Assembly: GCA_030635485.1 (NCBI GenBank)
Contig: DAOVYS010000009.1
Location: 1 to 24,758, forward strand
Direction of reading: 5' to 3'
From: Pseudomonadota bacterium
GTDB taxonomy: Bacteria > Desulfobacterota > Desulfobulbia > Desulfobulbales > DAOVYS01
Length of the DNA: 24,758 bases
Shown here: positions 14,868 through 21,308 of the stretch, piece after piece
How positions within the stretch are numbered: the stretch's first letter is position 1
Layout of the letters: the number at the start of each line of letters is the position of its first letter
Translations under genes and position numbers: made by a program
The notes under the pieces: model-generated
Told to the model about the DNA's origin: nothing
The model's database searches: none
What the model saw: only the letters and a program-made list of their open reading frames with translations

Positions 14868-15077
14868 CATCATCCTTACTCTTCCGCAATCCGGGCAAAT
14901 CCATGTAGGGCCGTTGGACATCCCCCACTTATTTTCCTCAAAACACTCAGGGCAGATCTGGAAACCGCACGGGCAGTTCCAGCAGAATGGAAGCGTCCGT
15001 GCGCAACAATGGCACTGATAATCTTTACCGCCCCGTCTTCTGCGTGAATAAAATCTTTGTTTTTTTTCTGTCGACAC
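14865..15077 (-). CDS. Small cysteine-rich zinc-ribbon-like protein
   Basis: This is a 70-residue protein with ten Cys. After a very basic start ('YSRRRRGGK') come 'CHCC' (22-25), 'CWNCPCG' (32-38), 'CPEC' (42-45) and a final 'CPDCGRVR' (61-64). The paired Cys-x2-Cys knuckles strongly suggest one or two bound zinc ions, and the basic N-terminus could contact nucleic acid. The family is unknown to me. The only possible start is GTG at 15077, because an in-frame TGA lies seven codons upstream; a GGGAGAG about eight bases before it could be the ribosome site. The cysteine spacing is too regular for a chance frame, and the overlapping 92-codon frame lacks it. Function not assigned. Confidence 0.72.
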   Translation of the reverse strand: MSTEKKQRFYSRRRRGGKDYQCHCCARTLPFCWNCPCGFQICPECFEENKWGMSNGPTWICPDCGRVRMM

Positions 15078-15115
15078 CTCTGGTCTCTCCCGTTCTCAAT
15101 TAACACTTGATAGTC

Positions 15116-15265
15116 TCGTAAAAAGTCGGGACTTGCAACCAGATGGCTAAGCATAAAAGTTCGATATGCAAGGCGTAGTGTTTTTTACAGGGACTCGACA
15201 ATACATATTGGTATGTCGAGTCCCTGTAAAAAACACTACAACGCAGTAGATCGGACTTTTTGCGA
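15116..15265. repeat. 150-bp TCGTAAAAAGTC inverted-repeat element (MITE-like)
   Basis: The ends TCGTAAAAAGTC (15116-15127) and GACTTTTTGCGA (15254-15265) form terminal inverted repeats with one mismatch. Inside, a perfect 26-bp palindromic pair (15175-15200 with 15214-15239) encloses a 13-base loop. The left segment (AGATGGCTAAGCA, GTTCGATATGCAAGG) recurs at 24658 onward. The right end lies five bases from the cutA stop codon, so it may act as cutA's terminator. A transposase is not encoded. Confidence 0.75.
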
Positions 15266-15270
15266 CGCCA

Positions 15271-15591
15271 TCACCTCTTCAACTCCTCTGAAAGCCAATT
15301 CAGATAGCCCTCTCCTCCTGCGAGAATCGGTATTGCCAGAATCTCGGGCACATCATATGGATGTGCCTCCGTTAATACGGCTTTAAGCTCGGGACAAAGG
15401 TCCGTAGGGGTCTTGATGATCACCTGATACTCCCCTGCCGTATCAATCTTTCCATCCCACCGAACATAACTGGTTACAGGAGCAACGATCTGTACACATG
15501 CGGCCAGTCTCCGTTTCACCAGGAGTTCAGCGATCTTTTTGGCATCATCTTCATTTTCCACGGTCGTGACGATCTGTATATATTCGGTCAT
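15271..15591 (-). CDS. cutA: CutA1 divalent-ion tolerance protein
   Basis: This is a small trimeric cytosolic protein of the CutA1 family, linked to copper tolerance in E. coli, though its biochemical role is unclear. The 106 residues cover the entire family: 'YIQIVTTVENEDDAKKIAEL', 'RRLAACVQIV', 'SYVRWDGKI', 'EYQVIIKT', and the signature 'EAHPYDVPEILAIPI' ending in 'YLNWL'. The frame stays open upstream to 15891, but that part overlaps coaX and matches nothing. ATG 15591, with GGGAG seven bases upstream, is the real start. It is divergent from coaX and its stop abuts the inverted-repeat element at 15116-15265. Confidence 0.92.
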   Translation of the reverse strand: MTEYIQIVTTVENEDDAKKIAELLVKRRLAACVQIVAPVTSYVRWDGKIDTAGEYQVIIKTPTDLCPELKAVLTEAHPYDVPEILAIPILAGGEGYLNWLSEELKR

Positions 15592-15689
15592 AATGGTCTC
15601 CCAAGGGAGATTTAACACAGTCAATCGTTCAACACAACCTAATCCCGCATAACCGGAAGCTGAAGGTTGCTGCAATTCATACAGCCTTA

Positions 15690-15717
15690 TTGACAAACAC
15701 CAATTGAATGGTAATAT
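15690..15717 (+). promoter_or_regulatory. Sigma70-type promoter that ends at the coaX start (leaderless transcript)
   Basis: A consensus TTGACA (15690-15695) and TAATAT (15712-15717) are 16 bp apart. The start of transcription would fall around 15724-15725, the A of the coaX ATG. No Shine-Dalgarno sequence precedes that ATG. Confidence 0.6.
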
Positions 15718-15724
15718 TCGAAAA

Positions 15725-16540
15725 ATGCAAAAAACGAAAAACAGATCTTCAAATTCAGACCCAACAAGCCTCTTAGCGATCGATGTTGGAAACAGCCATA
15801 CTGTAATCGGAATATTTTTCAAAGACAAACTGCGATCCCAATGGCATATAAAAACCGACCGCGATATGACCGCGGATGAACTGGCCGGCATGTGTCACAC
15901 TCTCTTCTTAATGGAGGGACTGGGATTACACGACATCAGCAACGCCGTGATTGCCAGTGTGGTGCCGTCCATGGAATCGGAATGGGCGGCCTTTTCCAGA
16001 AAACACCTTGAAATTACGCCGCTCCTTATTAGTGGAACAGACCTTGAAACCGGAATACAAATCAAGACGGATCATCCCGAAGAAGTAGGCGCCGACCGCA
16101 TAGCAAACGCTGTTGCAGCATATCATCACCATGGCACCGCCCTGATCGTTGTTGATTTCGGAACTGCAATCACGTTTGACTGCATTTCCGCAAAGGGTGA
16201 ATATCTGGGTGGGGCCATTGCGCCGGGACTCGGCATTTCTATGGACGCGCTTTTTGAACGGACCGCGAAACTTCCCAGAGTGAATATCTCCGAACCTCCG
16301 GAAGGTCCGATCGGCACCAATACCATTACTGCCATAAAATCGGGTTTCCTGTTCGGATTCGGAGGACTCGTGGAAGGGTTGGTAAAACGGATAAAAAAGG
16401 AATTTGAACCTGAAACACCCAAGGTCATCGCCACAGGCGGCATGGCGGCCATTGTAGCGCCCTATGCGGAATCCATTGAATCCGTTGAACCCGAACTCAC
16501 CCTGGAAGGGTTACGTCTGCTACATGAAAAAAACAGATAA
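15725..16540 (+). CDS. coaX: Type III pantothenate kinase
   Basis: This enzyme phosphorylates pantothenate, the first step of CoA synthesis, and belongs to the ASKHA superfamily. It shows the P-loop-like 'LLAIDVGNSHTVIGIF' (about 16-31), 'HPEEVGADRIANAVAAYHHH' with the substrate-binding 'GADR', the second phosphate motif 'VVDFGTAITFDCI', 'GGAIAPGLGIS' and a late 'VIATGGMA'. The length of 271 residues fits. ATG 15725 is preferred over the upstream TTG (15704), which lies inside the promoter spacer. It overlaps the next gene by 17 bp. The dimeric type III enzyme is not feedback-inhibited by CoA, a family property. Confidence 0.94.
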   Translation: MQKTKNRSSNSDPTSLLAIDVGNSHTVIGIFFKDKLRSQWHIKTDRDMTADELAGMCHTLFLMEGLGLHDISNAVIASVVPSMESEWAAFSRKHLEITPLLISGTDLETGIQIKTDHPEEVGADRIANAVAAYHHHGTALIVVDFGTAITFDCISAKGEYLGGAIAPGLGISMDALFERTAKLPRVNISEPPEGPIGTNTITAIKSGFLFGFGGLVEGLVKRIKKEFEPETPKVIATGGMAAIVAPYAESIESVEPELTLEGLRLLHEKNR

Positions 16541-17459
16541 TCCATTTTCTGATCCAATCCCGCCTCCACGCCTTGCAAAGGGCGACATTATCGGCATTGC
16601 GGCGCCTGCAGGCCCTATTGTAGAGGAAGATAATTTCAACAGAGGGGTCAGGCTGCTCCATGAAATGGGCTTTCTTACCAGGATCTCCCGAGGCCTGATG
16701 AAAAAAGAAGGCTACCTGGCCGGATCGGATTCCCACAGGATCACGGAATTTCACGATCTCTGGGCAGACAGGGAAGTAAAGGCCATTATTGCGGCCCGTG
16801 GCGGCTACGGCTCACTGCGTATGCTCTCCGGCCTGGACATGGACCTGATCCGACATCACCCCAAACCGTTTATCGGTTTCAGCGACGCAACCGTACTCCT
16901 TACCGCAATCCTGAAACATACGGGCATCTACACTTTTCACGGCCCAATGGTAACGACAATTGCCAAAGGAGACAGGGAATCAGCCCATGCATTCTTCAGG
17001 ATGCTGACAAGGATCGAGCCTGACAGTATTAAGCCGGCAGGACTCGAAATCCTGGCACCTGGCCGGGCCCAGGGCCGTCTCATAGGAGGCAACCTGACCA
17101 GCCTGGTTCATATGTTGGCTACCGCCCACGAACTTACGTGGCAAAACTGCATCCTGTTTATCGAGGAGATAAATGAAACAGGCTACCGGGTCGACAGAAT
17201 GCTTACACACCTTAAAGAGGCCGGCCGTCTGAATTCCATCACCGGTTTGATTCTGGGAAACTTTAAAGAGTGCGGGGACCCTGAAATTATCTGGAACCGG
17301 GTCATGGAACTGCTCGGCGAGCAAGGAATCCCGATATGGGCGAATTTTCCGGTCGGCCACGGCAACAGGAATTTGATACTGCCCCTTGGCATTAAGACAG
17401 AGATGGATTCGGCTAGCGGCACGCTCAATTTCCTTCAACCCCCTTTTTTACCGGCCTAA
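16524..17459 (+). CDS. ldcA: L,D-carboxypeptidase (peptidase family S66)
   Basis: This 311-residue serine peptidase removes the terminal D-Ala from murein tetrapeptides during cell-wall recycling, in the cytosol. The family signature 'ARGGYGSLRML' (91-101) is present. The predicted Ser-Glu-His triad is Ser120 in 'GFSDAT', Glu214 in 'LFIEEINETGYRVDRM' and His279 in 'FPVGHGNRN'. The spacing fits known S66 enzymes. ATG 16524 is chosen because the frame upstream lies inside coaX and the domain begins at 'RLAKGDIIGIAAPAGPI'. It overlaps coaX by 17 bp, so the two are co-translated. Microcin-immunity MccF proteins are also S66; the S66 L,D-carboxypeptidase role is more likely here. The resemblance is of note because a YejA-like protein is in the window, but not linked. 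Confidence 0.88.
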   Translation: MKKTDNPFSDPIPPPRLAKGDIIGIAAPAGPIVEEDNFNRGVRLLHEMGFLTRISRGLMKKEGYLAGSDSHRITEFHDLWADREVKAIIAARGGYGSLRMLSGLDMDLIRHHPKPFIGFSDATVLLTAILKHTGIYTFHGPMVTTIAKGDRESAHAFFRMLTRIEPDSIKPAGLEILAPGRAQGRLIGGNLTSLVHMLATAHELTWQNCILFIEEINETGYRVDRMLTHLKEAGRLNSITGLILGNFKECGDPEIIWNRVMELLGEQGIPIWANFPVGHGNRNLILPLGIKTEMDSASGTLNFLQPPFLPA

Positions 17460-17522
17460 TAACCCAGATAAACTGGAATTTTATAAAGGTCCTGGACTCT
17501 TTTCAGCACCCCCTTGCGGGTA

Positions 17523-17894
17523 GCGTATTTATCTTCTCTCATGTTGACCAATCATTTCAGCCCTGAAAGGGCGGTATTCGATAGCCCAGGGTGCAGCGAA
17601 GCGGAACCCTGGGTAAAGGAGATCACCTCTTGTCAAGCCCTGAAAGGGCGATATAAAACGAGCGTCGATGTATATGGCCCGCATCTTTATATCGCCCTTA
17701 CAGGGCTTATCGTTTGTGGTATTTTCACTACCCGGGGCTGCGCGCTACGCGCTGACCCCGGGCTGTCGAATAACGCCCTTTCAGGGCTGATATGAGAGAG
17801 ATAAAAAGATCATCCGTGATTTTTTAAAGTTTTTCGCACGTACCCAAATATTTACTCATCCTAGAACGGATACCGTTTCACCTTCCTTTATTGA
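17523..17894. repeat. Structured repeat element, copy 3 (with a 46-bp insert in the right flank)
   Basis: The core, 17559-17788, starts AGCCCTGAAAGGGCGG and ends with its degenerate inverse. The left arm has the CCCAGGGT...ACCCTGGG hairpin, and the right arm the CCCGGGG...CCCCGGG hairpin (17731-17762). This is the opposite order to copy 1, with the same flanks. The right flank is split: TCATCC occurs at 17810-17815 and again at 17856-17861, and about 40 bp of AT-rich DNA between them is absent from the other copies. It fills part of the 614-bp stretch between ldcA and the DUF47 gene. No gene is seen in 17460-18073; a short GTGGGC-TGC-GCCCAC hairpin lies at 18009-18023. Confidence 0.85.
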
Positions 17895-18073
17895 AAAGTC
17901 ACTAAATAATCCTTTTTTATCCAATCCTCATCAAATCCTAACAAAACGATGCTAAAATATCCCCATTCAAAAATACAAAATTCTGAATAGAGGTGTCAGT
18001 CTGGCAGGGTGGGCTGCGCCCACTATTTTGCTAAAACCCCACCACTGAAACCTACTATTTTAAGGAGGAGGAG

Positions 18074-18745
18074 ATGAAAATCATTCAGGAGCTGTTCGGC
18101 CAATCTCCGTTCCACCCCCTGGTCGAGCATGCGAAAAAGGTCCATAAATGTGTGGACCAGATCAGGCCGCTCATAAACGCATTTATAAATCAAGATTACG
18201 AAACCATTGAAAAATTGCACAATCTGGTCTCAAAACTCGAATATGAGGCGGACCGGCTGAAACATAATATCCGCAACCAACTGCCCAGACGCTATTTTCT
18301 TCCAGTGGCGAGGAATGAAATCGATAATTTTTTAAAATGCCAGGACAAAATTGCCGACTGTGTGGAAGACTTTGCAGTTATTCTCACACTTCGGAAAACA
18401 AAAATCCACCCTGAGCTCAAGGAACAGTTCCTCGACTTTGTTGAGCAGATATTCCAGGTAACCGAGACGCTTCTAGTCGCGGCGGTTGAACTTCAGAACC
18501 TGGTCGAAGTCTCCTTTGTCGGCGCCGAGGCGGACATGGTAATGGAACTTATTTCAGGCCTGGGAGAAGAGGAATGGAAAGCCGACAAAATGGCGAGAAA
18601 ACTTAGCATGAAAATATACAGCCTTGAGGATGAACTCGATCCGCTGACCATAATATTCTACGAAAAAATTCTCCACACACTGGGTGCGGTCGCCAACCAT
18701 GCGGAAAACGCCGGAGACGTGCTTCGTATGATGCTGGTAAAATAA
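18074..18745 (+). CDS. DUF47 / PhoU-like regulator of phosphate transport
   Basis: This is a 223-residue all-helical protein of the DUF47 (TIGR00153-type) family, related to PhoU. It shows the family start 'FGQSPFHPLVEHAKKVHKC' and the core 'LEYEADRLKHNIRNQLPRRYFLPVARNEIDNFLKCQDKIAD' pattern (near 58-100), then 'EEEWKADKMARKLSMKIYSLEDELDPL' and 'ILHTLGAVANHAENAGDVLRMML'. The Glu/Asp-rich motifs E..AD and N.AENAGD are the metal-binding helices of the PhoU fold. A strong AAGGAGGAGGAG precedes the ATG. It lies 52 bp before the PiT gene on the same strand. The DUF47-PiT pairing is widespread and is taken to mean that DUF47 modulates the transporter. Confidence 0.9.
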   Translation: MKIIQELFGQSPFHPLVEHAKKVHKCVDQIRPLINAFINQDYETIEKLHNLVSKLEYEADRLKHNIRNQLPRRYFLPVARNEIDNFLKCQDKIADCVEDFAVILTLRKTKIHPELKEQFLDFVEQIFQVTETLLVAAVELQNLVEVSFVGAEADMVMELISGLGEEEWKADKMARKLSMKIYSLEDELDPLTIIFYEKILHTLGAVANHAENAGDVLRMMLVK

Positions 18746-18748
18746 GAG

Positions 18749-18760
18749 GTAAATATTCGG
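18749..18760 (+). repeat. GTAAATATTCGG motif, copy between DUF47 and PiT genes
   Basis: The exact 12-mer GTAAATATTCGG occurs here, again at 20105-20116 and inverted at 20282-20293. Variants are at 11255-11267 (GTAAATATTCAGC), 17844-17855 (inverted, GTAAATATTTGG) and 23062-23074 (GTAACTATTCAGC). It lies between genes in every case. Confidence 0.5.
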
Positions 18761-18797
18761 CAGCACTCCAGGTGCGCCCAGAGGAAGAAAAACAAAA

Positions 18798-20105
18798 ATG
18801 GATCTTGTTGTCATTGGCATCACGGCGGTCCTCGGATTATACATGGCATGGAATATCGGCGCTAATGATGTAGCCAACTCCATGGCCGATGCAGTTGGAT
18901 CCGGGGCTCTTTCTATAAAAAATGCAGTAATTGCGGCAGGCATTTGTGAATTTGCCGGCGCGGTTCTGGTGGGCTCACATGTAACAAACACGGTTCGCAA
19001 GGGAATCGTCGACCCAGCCTTTATTGCAAATCTCCCAGGCATGATGGAAGGAGATGCAGCCGCACTCTTTGTCCTCGGAATGTCCGCGGCGTTGCTAGCT
19101 GCCGCCCTGTGGCTCAATGTCGCCTCTTTTGCCGGTATGCCTGTGTCCACAACCCATTCCATTGTCGGCGCAGTGGCCGGCTTTGGTATAATTGCCGCCG
19201 GATTCGGCGCGGTCAACTGGTCAAAGATGGGACAGATCGTGGCAAGCTGGTTTATTTCACCGGTAGCAGGGGCAATTATGGGGTATCTGATTTTCAAATT
19301 TATCAGTAAATTAATTCTTGGAAATCAAAGGCCTGCCCGGGCCGCAATATCGGTTATGCCGTTTATCGTCTTTTTATTGGCAACAACAGTGACGCTGGCA
19401 ACCGTCCACAAGGGATTGAAGCACGTTATCAAGGGTATTGACTGGCTGACTGACACACACACAATAATTCTAGCGATTTCAATCGGTCTTGTTTCCGCAT
19501 TTATTTCAAGAATATACGCTCACCGCAAATTAAAAGACAAAACCAGACTCTCCATATCCGAACAACTGAAACATGTGGAGAATGTATTTGTGCCGTTTGT
19601 TGTGATCAGTTCCTGCTCCGTTGCCTTTGCACACGGTTCCAATGATGTGGCAAATGCGATCGGTCCCCTTGCGGCAGTGGCCCATATCATCCGTACAGGG
19701 ACGGTAGAGATGGAGGTGGGAGTTCCTCTATGGGTCCTGGTGCTGGGAGGAACCGGGATAATATTAGGTCTGGCCACTTACGGCCATCGCGTAATGATGA
19801 CCGTGGGCACGAAAATTACTGAAATAACACCCTCCCGCGGTGTGGCAGCCGACATAGCCGCCACGATCACGGTGCTTGCCTGCACCAGGATGGCCCTTCC
19901 AATATCAACAACCCATACACTTGTCGGCGCAATAGTCGGTATCGGCCTGGCACGCGGCCTGTCGGGCATTAACACAAAAGTGGCCAAAAACATATTCACG
20001 TCATGGCTGATAACCGTTCCAATAGCCGCAATCATTTCAATCATACTCTTTATTGTCGGTCGCATCTTTTTGTTTGATATGATAAAAAAAATCATCATGT
20101 CCTAG
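18798..20105 (+). CDS. Inorganic phosphate transporter, PiT family
   Basis: This 435-residue inner-membrane carrier takes up phosphate (or metal-phosphate) with a cation gradient. Both PiT duplication motifs are seen: 'GANDVANSMADAVGSGALS' (22-40) in the N-terminal half and 'AHGSNDVANAIGPLAAV' (near 278) in the C-terminal half. Each half also contains a Ser/Thr loop, 'PVSTTHSIVGAV' and 'PISTTHTLVGAIVG'. About ten hydrophobic helices are evident, with a charged cytoplasmic loop around residues 235-260. The ribosome site is GAGGAAG upstream of the ATG. It follows the DUF47 gene by 52 bp and is probably co-transcribed. Sodium- versus proton-coupling cannot be told. Confidence 0.93.
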   Translation: MDLVVIGITAVLGLYMAWNIGANDVANSMADAVGSGALSIKNAVIAAGICEFAGAVLVGSHVTNTVRKGIVDPAFIANLPGMMEGDAAALFVLGMSAALLAAALWLNVASFAGMPVSTTHSIVGAVAGFGIIAAGFGAVNWSKMGQIVASWFISPVAGAIMGYLIFKFISKLILGNQRPARAAISVMPFIVFLLATTVTLATVHKGLKHVIKGIDWLTDTHTIILAISIGLVSAFISRIYAHRKLKDKTRLSISEQLKHVENVFVPFVVISSCSVAFAHGSNDVANAIGPLAAVAHIIRTGTVEMEVGVPLWVLVLGGTGIILGLATYGHRVMMTVGTKITEITPSRGVAADIAATITVLACTRMALPISTTHTLVGAIVGIGLARGLSGINTKVAKNIFTSWLITVPIAAIISIILFIVGRIFLFDMIKKIIMS

Positions 20106-20293
20106 TAAATATTCGGGTAACCCTTTTCGATATTGATCGGCGGCGTTGAATATCGAATTTGCATTTCATGTTTTCAGCATGGTTCCGACTGTAGGGGCAA
20201 CCCTTGTGGTTGCCATGTCTGGATAGGGTACCCACAAGGGGTACCCCTACGGTTTTTCTATTAAAATATCACACAGGCAAGCCGAATATTTAC
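20105..20293. repeat. 189-bp element with inverted GTAAATATTCGG ends
   Basis: GTAAATATTCGG at 20105-20116 is exactly inverted at 20282-20293. In between is a separate imperfect stem (GTAGGGGCAACCCTTGTGG against CCACAAGGGGTACCCCTAC, 20191-20251), a dispersed hairpin type. It overlaps the PiT stop codon and ends just before the stop of the convergent Usp gene. It may serve as a shared terminator region. No coding sequence. Confidence 0.55.
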
Positions 20294-20294
20294 A

Positions 20295-21227
20295 TCAGCC
20301 GACAATCCAGACGGCAACCTTTTCAGACATGGCCAGAACCCTGTCGGAGACTCCCTTGAATATGCCCTTGTTAACATCACCCCCGCGGCGCCCCATAACT
20401 ATGGTGCCCAAATCATCGATCAGGGCCTGACGGACAATCTGTTGAGCAGGTTCAAAGCCTGCCGTTGTTTCAAGCCTGTGTATTCTCTCTCTGGGAAACC
20501 CGTTTTCCGTAAGAATCTGCTCTGGGGCATGAAAAGGAAGATCAAACCGGCAGGCATGTTTATTACTCCATTCCTCCCCGAATTCATTGTGAAATTCAGT
20601 CGGATCGCAATCTTTACTACGGGCAAACAGGGCCTTTGAATGGAAAAGGGTTATCTCTGCATGTGGATTATCCTTGAGTATAAAAGAGAGATGATCCACG
20701 GCCTTTAGTGAATGGACCCTGCCATCCACCGGGACCATAAATTTCCTTGAATCGACCTTTCCGTCAATTACCCAGACAGGAATATCATGGCATTTTTCAA
20801 GCACTGTGGACGAAACGCTTCCCATGAACATCTCCCCGACCTTGCCAAGCCCTCTACGGCCTATAAGAACCGCGTCGACCTGTTCTTTTCGCGCCTCTCC
20901 CACGATCTCAGAGGCCACGCCTCCTGTTGTCATCTTCACATCCGAGGTTATCTGTTCAGGAGACACTCCTTGGTCAACCAGCTTCTGCACCATCTTTTTC
21001 GCATTTTTTTTCATTGCGAGCAGCCGCGCCCTGACATCCGGCCCCAACATATTCATCATCTCCTGCTCAGTCATCCAACTGACACCTGAAGGTTTGGAAC
21101 TGCAGAACACAATGGACAGAAGATGAAATTTCACATCGTCGCTATCTGAAAAAAGCCGGCTGATATATGAAAGGCTGTGTCCGGAGTGGGTAGAGCCGTC
21201 AACAGGCACGAGTATGTTTCTTTCCAT
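20295..21227 (-). CDS. Tandem universal stress protein (two UspA domains)
   Basis: This is a 310-residue cytosolic protein with two Usp domains, about 1-155 and 160-310. Domain 1 starts 'RNILVPVDGSTHSGHSLSY' and ends 'VDAVLIGRRGLGKVGEMFMGSVSSTVLEKCHDIPVWVI'. The G-x2-G-x9-G-S/T motif predicts ATP binding. Domain 2 starts 'RKFMVPVDGRVHSLKAVDHL' and has 'IVMGRRGGDVNKGIFKGVSDRVL', a degenerate version that lacks the exact second glycine pair. Usp proteins respond to starvation or stress. The ATG has AAGGA eight bases upstream. It is a single gene, convergent with PiT. Confidence 0.92.
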   Translation of the reverse strand: MERNILVPVDGSTHSGHSLSYISRLFSDSDDVKFHLLSIVFCSSKPSGVSWMTEQEMMNMLGPDVRARLLAMKKNAKKMVQKLVDQGVSPEQITSDVKMTTGGVASEIVGEARKEQVDAVLIGRRGLGKVGEMFMGSVSSTVLEKCHDIPVWVIDGKVDSRKFMVPVDGRVHSLKAVDHLSFILKDNPHAEITLFHSKALFARSKDCDPTEFHNEFGEEWSNKHACRFDLPFHAPEQILTENGFPRERIHRLETTAGFEPAQQIVRQALIDDLGTIVMGRRGGDVNKGIFKGVSDRVLAMSEKVAVWIVG

Positions 21228-21258
21228 GATGATTTTCCTTGGAAGTTGATTAGTGTAC

Positions 21259-21281
21259 GTCTGGAAATGGTATTTCCGGAC
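21259..21281. terminator. Hairpin between the Sel1 and Usp genes
   Basis: GTCTGGAAAT (21259-21268) pairs with ATTTCCGGAC (21272-21281) around a three-base loop with one mismatch. It lies after the Sel1 gene and before the Usp gene on the minus strand. It could end Sel1 transcription or form in the Usp leader; no T tract is present. Confidence 0.4.
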
Positions 21282-21308
21282 GGAGGGGTCAGGGATCGGG
21301 ATAACGGA

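Noticed and set aside
14876..15154. 92-codon minus-strand frame overlapping the cysteine-rich gene
   Set aside because: It starts inside the TCGTAAAAAGTC element and lacks the regular Cys pairs of the overlapping 70-residue frame.
15592..15891. N-terminal extension of cutA to 206 residues
   Set aside because: The extra part is antisense to the start of coaX, has no family similarity, and CutA1 is complete from ATG 15591 with a good ribosome site.
16524..17459. S66 peptidase as MccF microcin C immunity paired with YejAB
   Set aside because: It is 9 kb from yejB, overlaps coaX, and has the ordinary L,D-carboxypeptidase pattern; no microcin biosynthesis genes are visible.
17514..17795. 93-codon frame across the third structured repeat
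   Set aside because: Repeat-derived like the one at 13574; no ribosome site and no independent similarity.
6221..17894. The repeated AGCCCTGAAAGGGC units as a CRISPR array
   Set aside because: Units are inverted, unevenly spaced and separated by thousands of bases, with no cas genes; they belong to nested inverted-repeat elements.
18554..19297. 247-codon minus-strand frame over DUF47 and PiT
   Set aside because: It spans two convincing genes and their gap on the other strand; sequence is low complexity in character with no motif.
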